33,292 bases of DNA, taken from Paulinella micropora. Lineage: Eukaryota; Cercozoa; Imbricatea; Euglyphida. Position numbers and translations under genes: made by a program. This document shows positions 1 through 25,975 of the stretch, one piece after another (position 1 is the stretch's first letter; every line of letters starts with the position of its first letter). The DNA is taken from positions 643,304-676,595 of the forward strand of contig BJOX01000035.1 in assembly GCA_009731375.1 (NCBI GenBank). The letters are read 5' to 3'. The notes under the pieces were generated by a model. That model saw only the letters and a list, made by a program, of their open reading frames with translations, did no database searches and was not told where the DNA came from.

Positions 1-322
<322 letters not shown>

Positions 323-498
323 AGATGAAATATCGACTAATGTCAGAAAAAAGGAGCTTCTGATTTCGTCAACCAGGAAGTCTGTGGGTAAAGTATTAAC
401 CCGATGCCCAGCTAAGCCGTGATGTTTGCACGGAAGGGACTGATACAGGCAATACCAAAGCTCCCTAGTACCAGGCGGGGCCAGGGCTCGTTCCATAA
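323..498 (-). repeat. Dispersed 175-bp island, left copy
   Basis: A unique-sequence island inside GATA repeats, running into a gap on the right. Its reverse complement is present at 31943-32119 with only a few differences. The minus strand has a short open frame beginning MERALAPPGTRE that is also open in the other copy, but the island is too short and isolated to call a gene. It may be a small mobile element or a fragment of a longer dispersed repeat. Confidence 0.85.
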
Positions 499-657
499 NN
501 NNNNNNNNNNNNNNNNNNNNNNNNNNNNNNNNNNNNNNNNNNNNNNNNNNNNNNNNNNNNNNNNNNNNNNNNNNNNNNNNNNNNNNNNNNNNNNNNNNNN
601 NNNNNNNNNNNNNNNNNNNNNNNNNNNNNNNNNNNNNNNNNNNNNNNNNNNNNNNNN
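499..657. other. Assembly gap
   Basis: A run of 159 N. Confidence 1.
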
Positions 658-1058
<401 letters not shown>

Positions 1059-1089
1059 TAAGGTATGCGCGTAGGACATAAGCAAAACT

Positions 1090-1106
1090 ATCTATATATC
1101 TATCTG

Positions 1107-1155
<49 letters not shown>

Positions 1156-1240
1156 ATCTATCTATCTATCTATCTATCCATCTATCTATCCATCTATCTA
1201 TCCATCTATCTATCCATCTATCTATCTATCCATCTATATT

Positions 1241-1290
<50 letters not shown>

Positions 1291-1300
1291 CATCTGCATG
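1090..1300. repeat. TATC microsatellite
   Basis: (TATC)n with interspersed CATC units, in inverse orientation to the GATA arrays just upstream. The two blocks could pair as a long imperfect hairpin. Confidence 0.95.
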
Positions 1301-1307
1301 TATGCTA

Positions 1308-1335
1308 CGTACAAGTTCTTGATGATTGACAAAGA

Positions 1336-1384
<49 letters not shown>

Positions 1385-1536
1385 TTAGAATGAGTGTGAT
1401 CCAAATAGCATATATATATATATAATATAATATAATATAATATAATATAATATAATATAATATAATATAATATAATATAATATAATATAATATAATATAA
1501 TATAATATAATATAATATAATATAAATATGTATGTA

Positions 1537-1572
<36 letters not shown>

Positions 1573-1582
1573 TGTATGTATG

Positions 1583-1632
<50 letters not shown>

Positions 1633-1720
1633 AGTCTTAGAATGAGTGTGATCTAAATAGTTTACATATATATATATATACATATATACATATATATATA
1701 TATATGTATGTATATATATA

Positions 1721-1753
<33 letters not shown>

Positions 1754-1795
1754 TAGAAAATCTTAGAATCAGTGTGATCCAAATAGCTTATATAT
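1308..1795. repeat. GA, TATAA and TA repeats with a recurring short island
   Basis: (GA)n, (TATAA)n, (ATGT)n and (TA)n tracts separate three copies of a short island containing TCTTAGAATGAGTGTGATC (near 1382, 1635 and 1762). The composite block of island, TA tract and GA tract has been tandemly copied. No gene seen. Confidence 0.85.
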
Positions 1796-1800
1796 GTGTC

Positions 1801-1849
<49 letters not shown>

Positions 1850-1890
1850 TCTATCTACCTACCTACCTACCTACCTACCTACCTGCCTAC

Positions 1891-1937
<47 letters not shown>

Positions 1938-1970
1938 CCTACCTACCTACCTACCTACCTACCTACCTAC

Positions 1971-2002
<32 letters not shown>

Positions 2003-2062
2003 ATATCTATCTCTCTCTCTCTGTCTCTGTCTCTCTCTCTCTCTCTCTCTGTATGTATGCAT
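1796..2062. repeat. TATC/TACC/CT microsatellite
   Basis: (TATC)n alternates with (TACC)n blocks and ends in (CT)n. It is followed at 2066-2150 by an island that again begins with GTTCTTGATGAT. Confidence 0.95.
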
Positions 2063-2184
2063 ACTAGTTCTTGATGATCAACGAAGAAGCTTTCAAAATG
2101 CTTATAATCTAAATAACCACTGTAAAGGTTGGGGTCGATGGAGGACAAGGAGGAAGGATTTAGTGAGCGTTGTGACGAGGAGAA

Positions 2185-2468
2185 GGGAGGGGAGGAGGAG
2201 GAGGAGGAGGAGGAGGATGGTGATGATGATGAAGAGGAGGAGGAGGAGAAGGAGGAGGAGAGGGAGGAGGAGGAGGAGGAGGATGAGGAGGAGGAGGATG
2301 AGGAGGAGGATGGGGATGATGATAATGAGGAGGAGGAGGAGGAGGAGGAGGAGGAGGAGGATGGGGATGATGATAATGAGGAGGAGGAGGAGGAGGAGGA
2401 GGATGAGGAGGAGGATGAGAATGATGATGGTGATGATGATGAAGAGGAGGAGGAGGAGGAGGAGGAGG
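2185..2468. repeat. GAG/GAT trinucleotide repeat
   Basis: Purine-rich (GAG)n broken by GAT codon-like units, with an internal duplication of about 60 bp. It translates as poly-Glu/Asp on one strand and poly-Ser, Leu or Pro on the other. No upstream or downstream coding sequence supports a gene. Confidence 0.9.
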
Positions 2469-2553
2469 TGAGTTTTTGTTGCAGCCAGCAAACAAACTCG
2501 TTAACAGAACATTCTAGATGGACGCCAGATGATTCCCATTGAACTTCTGAAAT

Positions 2554-2625
<72 letters not shown>

Positions 2626-2930
2626 GTAGATAGATAGAGAGAACAAAGGAGAAAGAGAGATTACGTATGTATGTATGTATGTATGTATGTATGTATGCAT
2701 GTATGTATGTATGTATGTATGTATGTATGCATGCATGTATATCTGAAAGAGAGAGAACCAAGGATAAAGAAAGTGAGATTACATGTATGTATGTATGTAT
2801 GTATGTATGTATGCATGTAACATTCTAGATGACTCCGATTACGCTTCTGAAAGACGTACATACATACATACATACATACATACATACATACATACTGAAA
2901 GAGAGAGAACGAAGGAGAAAGAGAAATTAC

Positions 2931-2961
<31 letters not shown>

Positions 2962-3165
2962 TATGTATGTATGTATGTATGTATGCATGTATGTATGTAT
3001 ATATGTATGTCTGAAAGAGAGAGAACAAAGGAGAAAGAGAGATTACGTATGTATGTATGTGTAAGTATGTATGTATGTATGTATGTATGTCTGAAAGAGA
3101 GATGTATGTATGTATGTATATATGTATGTCTGAAAGAGAGAGAGCAAAGGAGAAAGAGAGATTAC
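2469..3165. repeat. GATA and ATGT arrays with five copies of a purine-rich island
   Basis: An island of about 38 bp beginning CTGAAAGAGAGAGAAC and ending GAGATTAC recurs near 2636, 2745, 2895, 3011 and 3130, each followed by (ATGT)n or (ATAC)n. A second pair, beginning CATTCTAGATG, lies at about 2510 and 2820. Units of island plus microsatellite were evidently copied together. Confidence 0.85.
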
Positions 3166-3597
3166 GTATGTATGTATGTATGTATGTATGTATCTATGTA
3201 TGCATGTATGTATGTATGTATGTGCATGATGTATGTATGTGCATGTATGTATGTATGTGTGTATGTATGTATGTATGTATGTATGTATGTATGCATGTAT
3301 GTATGTATGTATGTGCATGTATGTATGTATGTGCATGTATGTATGTATGTATGTATGTATGTATGTATGTATGTACGTACGTACGTATGTATGTATGTAT
3401 GTATGTATGTATGTATGTACGTACGTACGTACGTACGTATGTATGTATGTACGTACGTACGTATGTATGTATGTATGTATGTATGTATGTATGTATGTAT
3501 GTATGTATGTATGTATGTATGCGTGTATGTATGTATGTATGTATGTATGTATGTATGTATGTATGTATGTATATATGCGTGTATGTATGTTTGTATG

Positions 3598-3629
<32 letters not shown>

Positions 3630-3990
3630 TGTATGTATGCATGTATGTATGCATGTATGTATGCATGTATGTATGCATGTATGTATGTATGTAGTATGTA
3701 TGTATATATGTATGTATGTATGTATGTAGTGTATGTAGTGTATGTGTGTGTACGATTGGTCTTGTTTGTCAGTCGATGAAATTATGTATGTATGTATGTA
3801 TGTAGTATGTATGTATGTATGTATGTATGTATGTACGTATTTATGTATGTATGTTTGTATGTATGAATGCATGTATGTATGCATGTATGCGTGTATGTAT
3901 GTATGTATGTATGTATGTAGTGTATGTAGTGTATGTAGTGTATGTAGTGTATGTAAGTGTACGATTGGTCTTGCATGTATTGCATGTAGA
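3166..3990. repeat. Long ATGT microsatellite with ACGT blocks
   Basis: Over 700 bp of (ATGT)n with embedded palindromic (ACGT)n blocks near 3372-3455 and ATGC variants. From 3720 it grades into GTAGTGTAT units and the first appearance of the TGTACGATTGGTCTTG island (about 3750 and 3957). Confidence 0.95.
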
Positions 3991-4024
3991 GAAAAGTGAA
4001 GAATTTCGGCCAAATCAAATTTTG

Positions 4025-4055
<31 letters not shown>

Positions 4056-4096
4056 CGTATCTTGCGGTGAAAAGACAGGGAAGAACTCTTGTGTAT
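3991..4096. other. Short unique island with an A tract
   Basis: A non-repetitive segment interrupted by a run of about 29 A (about 4027-4055). I do not recognise it. Confidence 0.5.
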
Positions 4097-4447
4097 GTAT
4101 TCTTGCTCTTGTGTGTAGTGTATGTAGTGTATGTATGTGTACGATTGCTCTTGTGTGTAGTGTATGTAGTGTATGTATGTGTACGATTGGTCTTGTGTGT
4201 AGTGTATGTAGTGTATGTATGTGTACGATTGGTCTTGTGTGTAGTGCATGTAGTGTATGTATGCGTACGATTGCTCTTGTGTGTAGTGTATGTAGTGTAT
4301 GTATGTGTACGATTGCTCTTGTGTGTAGTGTATGTAGTGTATGTATGTGTACGATTGCTCTTGTGTGTAGTGTATGTAGTGTATGTATGTGTACGATTGC
4401 TCTTGTGTGTAGTGTATGTAGTGTATGTATGTGTACGATTGGTCTTG
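4097..4447 (+). repeat. 42-bp minisatellite, about 8 copies
   Basis: The unit joins GTGTACGATTGCTCTTG (or GATTGGTCTTG) to GTGTAGTGTATGTAGTGTAT and is 42 bp long. Because 42 is divisible by three, all copies stay in one frame and produce artificial 14-residue repeat ORFs on both strands. Copies differ mainly at one G/C position. Confidence 0.9.
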
Positions 4448-5003
4448 TTGTCAATCGATGGCATCTGGCTCTTGTATGTAGTGTATGTGGTCTATGTATG
4501 TATGTATGTATGTAAGTATATAGGTAGGTAGGTAGGTAGGTAGGTAGGTAGACATGTATGTGTGTGTACGATTGGTCTTCTTTGTCAATCGATGAAATCT
4601 AGCTGTTGTACGAATCTCTCCACAAAGCGTTCTTAACAATTCAGGCGTCCACTTCCTCGCAGGCCAATCTTCGTGTATGTAGTGTATGTAGTGTAGCTAG
4701 GTAGGTAGGTAGGTAGGTAGGTAGGTAGACATGTGTACTATTGGTCTTCTTTGTCAATCGATGAAATCTGGCTGTTGTACGAATCTCTTCACAAAGCGTA
4801 CGTAACAAATCAGGCGTCCACATTCTTGCAGGCAATCTTCGTGTATGTAGTGTATGTAGTGTAGGTAGGTAGGTAGGTAGGTAGGTAGACATGTATGTGT
4901 ACGATTGGTCTTGTTTGTCAATCGATGAAATCTAGCTGTTGTACGAATCTCTCCACAAAGCGTTCTTAACAATTCAGGCGTCCACTTCCTCGCAGGCCAA
5001 TCT
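4448..5003 (+). repeat. Tandem repeat of about 170 bp with GTAG microsatellite, 3 copies
   Basis: Three copies of a unit starting at TACGATTGGTCTTCTTTG (near 4567, 4738 and 4900) continue through CAATCGATGAAATCTAGCTG and GGCGTCCACTTCCTCGCAGG. Copies are separated by (GTAG)n. The start of the unit matches the island of the adjacent 42-bp minisatellite, so the two arrays share an origin. Confidence 0.85.
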
Positions 5004-5263
5004 TCGATCATTCCTATGCGTTTGTATGTATGTATGCATGTATGTATGTATGTATGTATGTATGTATGTATGATATGTATATATATGTATGTATGTATGA
5101 ATGTAGGTATGTATGTATGTATGTATGTATGTATGTATATGTATGTGTGTTATGTTATGTCTGTGCGTATGTATGTATGTAAGTATGTATGTATGTATGT
5201 ATGTATGCATGCATGCATGCATGTATGTATTTATGTATTTATGTAAGTATGTATGGATGGATG

Positions 5264-5289
<26 letters not shown>
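5004..5289. repeat. ATGT microsatellite
   Basis: (ATGT)n with ATGC, ATTT and GATG variants. No gene. Confidence 0.95.
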
Positions 5290-5296
<7 letters not shown>

Positions 5297-5795
5297 TATT
5301 TATGTTATGTTATGTTATGCTATGTTAAATTATGTTATGTTATGTTATGTTATGTCATGTTGTTATGTTATGTTATGTTATGTCATGTTATGTTATCTCA
5401 TGTTATGTTATGTATTTAATTTATGTTATGTTATGCTGTGTTATGTTGTGTTGTGTTATGTTATGTTATGTTATGTTATGTTTATGTTTATGTTTATGTT
5501 TATGTTATCTTATGTTATCTTATGTTATGTTACGTTATGTTATGTTATGTTATCCTATGTTATCTTATGTTATCTTATGTTATCTTATGTTATCTTATCT
5601 TATCTTATCATTTCTTATCTATCTTATCTTATCTTATCTTATCATATCTTATCATATCTTATCTTATCTTATCTTATCTTTCTTATCTTATCTTATCTTA
5701 TCTTATATATCTTATCTTATCTTATCTTATCTTATCTTATCTTATCTTATGTCATGTTATGTTATGCGAGGAAATGTCAAATGTTATGTTAGGTT
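5290..5795. repeat. Pentanucleotide TTATG to TTATC array
   Basis: (TTATG)n runs from about 5290 to 5530. It mixes with TTATC and becomes pure (TTATC)n by about 5580-5750, then returns briefly to TTATG. The G-to-C change of the last base parallels the ATGT/ATCT pair elsewhere. Confidence 0.9.
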
Positions 5796-6053
5796 ATGTT
5801 CTGTATGTATGTATGTATGTATGTATGTGTGTGTGTGTGTCTGTCTGTCTGTCTGTCTGTCTGCGTGTCTGTCTGTCTATCTGTCTGCGTGTCTGTCTAT
5901 CTGTCTGTGTGTCTGTCTGTGTGTCTATGTGAGTACATTGTGTGTGTGTGTGTGAGTGAGTGAGTGAGTGAGTGAGTGAGTGAGTGAGAGAGTGAGAGAG
6001 AGAGAGAGAGAACGAGAGGGGAGAGAGAGAGAGTGTGTGTGAGAGAGAGATCG

Positions 6054-6148
<95 letters not shown>

Positions 6149-6150
6149 AT

Positions 6151-6181
<31 letters not shown>

Positions 6182-6333
6182 CCAACAACGACAACAACGA
6201 CAACAACGAGAGAGAGAGAGATCTTGTGTGTGTGTGTGTGTGTCCTGTCTGTCTGTCTGGCTGGTTGTCTGGTTGTCTGGCTGGTTGTCTGGCTGGTTGT
6301 CTGGCTGGCTGGCTGGCTGGCTGGCTGGCTTGC

Positions 6334-6365
<32 letters not shown>

Positions 6366-6370
6366 ACTTC
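5796..6370. repeat. Mosaic of GT, TGTC, GAGT, GA, TA, CAA and CTGG repeats
   Basis: Consecutive blocks of (ATGT)n, (TGTC)n, (GAGT)n, (GA)n, (TA)n, (GA)n, (CAA)n, (GT)n, (CTGG/TTGT)n and (CTGT)n. No gene seen. Confidence 0.95.
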
Positions 6371-6650
6371 TGTCTGTATGTCTGTCTGCCTGTACCAGCG
6401 AAGACAAGTGGCCGCTCCTCGGACAGTGCCTGCTGGATTTGGGAGGGCAGCCAAACTTGCTCGATCCTTGTAACTTCATGATACATGACTAGTAGACATA
6501 CATACAAATGTTCAAAAAAGAACGATAGCAATGGCACAGTCTACCGTTCCCTTCATCCCTCCCTGACCCCCTCCCACTCGCTCTCTTTGTCCCTTTCCCT
6601 TCCAAAACCCATTTTCATTGTTTTTTCTTTCCTTCCCCCCCCCCCCCCCT
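6371..6650. other. Unique stretch followed by pyrimidine-rich DNA
   Basis: About 110 bp of non-repetitive, unrecognised DNA (6390-6490), then a segment at 6500-6575 that recurs inverted and interrupted at 8795-9015, then C- and T-rich DNA up to the 10-N gap. Confidence 0.5.
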
Positions 6651-6660
6651 NNNNNNNNNN
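6651..6660. other. 10-N assembly join with duplicated flanks
   Basis: Sequence of the form TTTTCTTTCCTTCCCCCC occurs on both sides of this exactly 10-base gap. That suggests two contig ends that overlap but were not merged. Confidence 0.8.
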
Positions 6661-7728
6661 TTTTCTTTCCTTCCCCCCCCCCCCTTTTGTTTCAGTAAGC
6701 AAGGTTTAATGAGGAAAGAAAACCCCCCCTTTTTTTTTACAGTAAGCAAGGTTTAATGAGGAAAGAAAAAGAGGAAACAAAGAAGAACAAAAGATAAAGA
6801 AGAACATAAAGAAGAGCTTAAATCAAAAGAGATCTGTTCCAAAGAACAACAGTACAAGCTCAAAAGGAAAAACTGGAACAAAGGTTCAACAGAAGGCTCC
6901 AGGAAAGAGTAAAAGGACGACACAAGAGGCAAAGGAGAAAGAGAGACAAAGAGGACAACAAGAAACTAAGGATGAAGAAAAAAACAAGCAGATCGATAGA
7001 AACAAAACAAATAAAAACAAATAAAAAGCAGAAACAAAGAAAAAAAACACAAAACCAACACAAAAAGAAACAAACAAAAACAAAAGACACAAAGACAAGA
7101 TAACAACAACAGCAGACGTAACGACAAACACAAGGGGGCAAACAAACAAGCAAACAAACACAAGGCCAGACAGGGGCAAGGGAGACGATACGATACTATA
7201 AGGTAAGAGCAGTATGCAGAGGTTCGACATAATTAACACTAGGGCGCAAGTGAGATCACAATTGACAGTCAGTGAGACAGCTCTTAAGGAAACTGCAGCA
7301 CCTAACGCAATTCACTCGCACCCAGAGGCCATCGCAGCCAGGAGGGTGGTGTGCAGAGCGTAGTAAGGCTCGACGTGGCGATTGCTCGCGACGCGATTAT
7401 GCCGAGTGCTGCAATATCCGTAAGGGCCAGCCCAAGCCTGGCAACCTCACAAACATGCAGCACCAAGCTAATCGAGCTTTTTTTTATTATTTTTTTTATT
7501 TTTTACAGTAAGCAAGGTTTAATGAGAAAGCGACGATAGAAAAAAGAAGAGCCTAATTCAAAAGAATTCTGGTTCCAAGGAACAACAGAACTAACAACAG
7601 TACCAGCTCATAAGGAAATCTGGAACTAAGTTTCAACAGAAAGCTCCTGGAAAGAATAAAATGGGATCTTTTTTTTTTTTTACAGTAAGCAATAGGAAAG
7701 AAAAGGAGGAAACAATTTCTTTGCTCCG
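6661..7728. repeat. A-rich segment with a repeated CAGTAAGCAAGGTTTAATGAG element
   Basis: A T tract ending in TTTCAG or TTACAG followed by TAAGCAAGGTTTAATGAG occurs near 6690, 6735 and 7505. A shortened form is at 7680. The 6740-6910 and 7504-7660 stretches are diverged copies of the same A-rich sequence (shared words TTCCAAAGAACAACAG-like and AACAGAAGGCTCC-like). This is an old dispersed or tandem repeat; no gene is supported. Confidence 0.7.
7214..7363 (+). other. Unrecognised 49-codon open frame in unique DNA
   Basis: A short open frame beginning MQRFDIINTRAQ and ending VVCRA lies in the only non-repetitive, GC-balanced DNA between 7.2 and 7.5 kb. It has no recognisable domain. It could be a retroelement remnant or chance. 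I do not claim a gene; it is recorded because the composition differs from the surrounding repeats. Confidence 0.12.
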
Positions 7729-8009
7729 AGACCGTCCGCTCCGCAAGAGACCGAACGGTTATCAGAGCTCGCTTTCGTGGAGACTTTTCCGGAAATGCCG
7801 TGGAAAAAAGAGAGAATTCCAGGCCGCCGTTGCGGACGGATTTAGAAAAGGAAAAGCATTGTGTCCGGCCCTAACGCTGTTTTAGCCCCATTTTTTCACT
7901 GTCCACACACCCCCAACAAGGCTCTTGTGAATTTTAGTTCTTTGTTCCGCTGCGTTTCTCCTGAATTGCTTTGCGCGGTCCAAACGTTTGTCTCCTCCAT
8001 TTGTCTCAG
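7729..8009 (+). promoter_or_regulatory. 5' flank or 5' UTR of the bHLH-PAS gene, duplicated downstream
   Basis: Unique sequence directly upstream of the first start codon. It ends in a good acceptor-like TTTGTCTCAG at 8000-8009, so part of it may be a 5'-UTR intron. The same sequence recurs at 9763-10275 with three microsatellite insertions. No TATA box or other core promoter element is clear. The two copies keep different frames open, so the segment is probably noncoding. Confidence 0.45.
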
Positions 8010-8017
8010 GGACTGCC

Positions 8018-23353
<15,336 letters not shown>

Positions 23354-23474
23354 CGAAGAGGGAAAAGGTGGGGGATTGGGGGTTTAGTAAGAAGTGGCTG
23401 GTGGGTGGAGCCACCCCCGCCGTCCAAAATGCCGCAGTGAACAAAAAAGGTTGACAGGTGGCACCCCCGGGCAC

Positions 23475-23509
<35 letters not shown>

Positions 23510-23519
23510 NNNNNNNNNN

Positions 23520-23880
23520 AAAACTCAACCACGGGTTCATGTTCCTATCCAGCCAAGTCCCGTTGCTTTTGCTTAATACGTCTGGTAAGGTGATCGACTG
23601 CAACTTCCACTTCGCCCGCTTGCTGGGTCACACAAGGAAAGACCTGATCAGCCAATCCTTCTTCCACCTGACTCATTCCGAGGCCTTGCCCGCCTCCTTC
23701 TCGGTGATTAGCAGCGTGCTGACCAAACCGCGCGAGGTGCATGTGGTGAACCTCGTGCTGGTACAGCGCGAAGGCAACCTCTGCCCGGTCCACATCACTT
23801 GCTGGGGCGCTGCGCATAAGAAAACCGGCAAGGTGCAGTTCATCTCCGCCACGGTCGAGCCCGACAACCCACTACCTTAA
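23520..23880 (+). pseudogene. Duplicate PAS-domain coding segment (truncated, likely assembly artefact)
   Basis: Repeats the coding sequence from KLNHGFMFLSS to the TAA at 23878 without the exon Q acceptor or its first 49 codons. If the assembly duplication is false, this copy is the one physically continuous with downstream DNA. If real, it is a partial exon duplication with no start. Confidence 0.75.
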
Positions 23881-24020
23881 CGAAGAGGGAAAAGGTGGGG
23901 GATTGGGGGTTTAGTAAGAAGTGGCTGGTGGGTGGAGCCACCCCCGCCGTCCAAAATGCCGCAGTGAACAAAAAAGGTTGACAGGTGGCACCCCCGGGCA
24001 CCAAAAAAAAAAAAAAAAAA

Positions 24021-24119
24021 AAGCAAAAAAGAAAATCAAAACAAAACAAAAGACAAAGTCAAAACAAGGTCAGTGAGGTGACTGGCTGGCTAGTTAGGTG
24101 AAGAATGCCACCGACTGAC
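24021..24119. other. A-rich downstream flank
   Basis: CAAAA-rich sequence after the A tract, then unique DNA up to the second MITE copy. No canonical AATAAA is seen close to the stop codon. Confidence 0.4.
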
Positions 24120-24324
24120 GAGAAGTTCCTTGTCCTTCACCACAATGAGCAATGACTTCAAACTCTTCGTTCTCAGCCGGTTCTGATCTTCGCGGCTTGT
24201 GTAGTGGCTCGCTCTCATCAAGTGCTTTTTGAATGAGCCAAACACAGGTTGTAGATGCTCATATTGACTGAGATCGAAGCGCTTGAAGTCATAGTTCATT
24301 GTACTTAAGAAATAGGAACTTCTC
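24120..24324 (-). mobile_element. MITE-like element family 1, copy 2
   Basis: 205 bp, GAGAAGTTCC to GGAACTTCTC, reverse orientation relative to copy 1. In this copy GAC before and GTC after extend the inverted repeat by three bases. Confidence 0.85.
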
Positions 24325-24448
24325 GTCGTGTGTAAGGGTAGGCCCGGGCCCAGAACAAGGTCCGAATCGTGTATGATTCTGGGTTCGGAATGAGACTGTA
24401 TGGAGCACGTGGCAAATGCTCCCTTTAGTGGTTATTGAAAATACAATT

Positions 24449-24487
24449 TATCGGTCACCTCCACAAAATGTGGTCAGGTTACCGATA
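24449..24487. other. Hairpin 1 (TATCGGT/ACCGATA)
   Basis: TATCGGT-C-ACCT-CCACA, then AAA, then TGTGG-TC-AGGT-T-ACCGATA form a 16-bp interrupted stem with a three-base loop. Nothing nearby identifies it as a known RNA. Confidence 0.6.
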
Positions 24488-24508
24488 AAACTACATGTGC
24501 GGCGCGCC

Positions 24509-24566
24509 AAATTTGACGTGTTTTGCGGCTCGCCGGCCCGGCTCGCCCGCAAAACACGTCAAATTT
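24509..24566. repeat. Perfect 20-bp inverted repeat
   Basis: AAATTTGACGTGTTTTGCGG (24509-24528) and its exact reverse complement (24547-24566) surround an 18-nt GC-rich spacer, with imperfect extension outward (GCGGCGCGCC against GGCTAGCCGC). Possibly the core of a small fold-back element together with hairpin 1. Confidence 0.8.
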
Positions 24567-24997
24567 GTGGCTAGCCGCATCATATAGTATTTGTGGCAAC
24601 AACCAACCAGCTCGCCACAACACACAGACTCAGACCTGCTTTTTGTTGCCGAGGATGTAAGCGAGATGCAGTATGGCTGTGGAGTATTCATACGGGTGGC
24701 AAGATCAGCACTCCAACTGAAAACGTACTTGTCGAGGTCAACTTGGTATTGCCAGCGAGAGCTATCCAGTCGCGCAGGCTATCCGACTTTGAGACGTCCA
24801 TCTTTTCAACAAATTCACACCTGCTGAAGCCATCGTCGTGGGCTGCCCAATGGTGTGCTCAGCATATGTCAGCCCTGAAGTACTGCCTGAGAGAAAGATA
24901 AGAGATCAAAGTCTGATGCCAAGTTGTGAAAGGGATATCGCCGGTCCTACCGCGCTGTTTTTCACACCAATGCCTTGAGAATCATCAGGGCTCTACT
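24567..24997. other. Unique DNA, no gene recognised
   Basis: Open frames up to 102 codons exist at 24591-24901 but overlap in two frames, show no domain and have no splice context. A segment near 24845-24880 (GGTGTGCTCAGCATATG) is related to 25300-25310 and 25487-25503. Confidence 0.4.
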
Positions 24998-25089
24998 CAC
25001 AGTGAAGCAAAATCCTGGAAGTTTCCCCGGGAAACTTTACTGAATTCAGGTGAGTTCCCCGGGAAGTTTCCAGGATCTGCTTTACTGTG
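24998..25089. mobile_element. Palindromic MITE-like element family 2, copy A
   Basis: 92 bp from CACAGTGAAGCAAAATCCTG to CAGGATCTGCTTTACTGTG. Nearly the entire element is an inverted repeat containing TTTCCCCGGGAAACTT. ACT flanks both ends and may be a 3-bp target duplication. Confidence 0.8.
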
Positions 25090-25249
25090 ACTATTGACCG
25101 CGCAGAGCTAGTTCGAAGTTGGATTTGATGTGCCACGTTGAATGTGTCAAGGTTTTAGTTTTTTTTTAGTTTATTAGTGGCGGACATTTCCAGTGGAAGA
25201 ACTATCTAACGTTTGACCTCATCGTTCTCCGTCGATCGAATGTGATATG

Positions 25250-25503
25250 AACGTGCTGAAGCTATCGTTTGAAAGGCTATGGACAAGAGCTTTCCAACGG
25301 TGTGCTCTCATAGTAAAGCAAATCCTGGAAGTCTCCCAGGAAACTTTGCTGAATTCGTGTGATTTCCCGGACACTTCCCGCGAAATCACCCGAATTCAGT
25401 AGAGTTTCCCGGGGAAACTTCCAGGATTTGCTTTACTGTGTGTCTGACGCTATCATGTGAAAAGCTTAGGACAAGAGCTTTCCAACAGTGTGCTCTGCAT
25501 ATG
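25250..25503. repeat. 55-bp direct repeats flanking fold-back copy B
   Basis: GGACAAGAGCTTTCCAACGG with neighbours (about 25250-25308) and GGACAAGAGCTTTCCAACAG with neighbours (about 25448-25503) are diverged copies on either side of the palindromic element. Either the element inserted between tandem copies or it was duplicated with its flank. Confidence 0.7.
25309..25440. mobile_element. Palindromic MITE-like element family 2, copy B
   Basis: 132 bp from CATAGTAAAGCAAATCCTGG to CCAGGATTTGCTTTACTGTG. Arms of about 55-60 bp, including CTGAATTCGTGTGATTTCCC against its mirrored complement. Longer centre than copy A. Confidence 0.85.
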
Positions 25504-25975
25504 CCTATCTCAAATATTGGTTGAGAACAAGAAGTTCAAACGTTGGGCTTTTTTTGCCACTTCCATGTTTGTTCTAAGTAATACTCATTCGCAATATTTT
25601 TTTGTTTTTTGTTTTTTTGTTTTTTTGTTGGCGTCAAGATTTTTGTCCGACCGAAGCAAGAGTTGCAGCTGTGTGGATGCAGATCTAGATAAGATCTCGC
25701 TGCTGCTTGCCTAGCATCAAATACACCCGCTCTCTTGGTTTTGGTTGGACGGATAACTTGAGTGGGAAGCCACGAAGCCTAAGAAGCAACCTTAGTAATG
25801 TTCATCCAAGCATTGCGTAACTCAGTGAAAGAACGCCCAGGGCAGAGACTTTGAAGCGTACGAGCTATCTATTGTAAGTGTTTAATTGTTTGTATTAGCC
25901 AGGACTGCATTTTCTAGATGCTGCCCTAGAAGGTGCATTAATGATTGTTCTAAGTATATTTGTAATTATAGATAG
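25504..25975. other. Unique DNA, no gene recognised
   Basis: T-rich stretch with (TTTTTTG)n near 25597-25628. The 85-codon frame at 25457-25714 has no recognisable domain. Confidence 0.4.

Noticed and set aside
2129-2542. Glu/Asp-rich 137-codon frame
   Set aside because: It comes from a GAG/GAT triplet repeat that is open in several frames on both strands; no domain or neighbouring exon.
4015-4531. Proteins with 14-residue repeats (VCSVCSVCMCTIAL-like) on both strands
   Set aside because: A by-product of the 42-bp minisatellite, whose length is divisible by three.
7661-7885. 74-codon frame upstream of exon A
   Set aside because: The duplicate at 9763-10003 keeps a different frame open, so there is no sign of coding constraint; treated as 5' flank.
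23520-23880. A second PAS-domain gene
   Set aside because: Identical to the end of exon Q including downstream noncoding sequence and adjoining a 10-N gap; best explained as an unmerged contig overlap.
24591-24901. Two overlapping frames of 78 and 102 codons
   Set aside because: No recognisable domain, overlapping in different frames, no splice or regulatory context.
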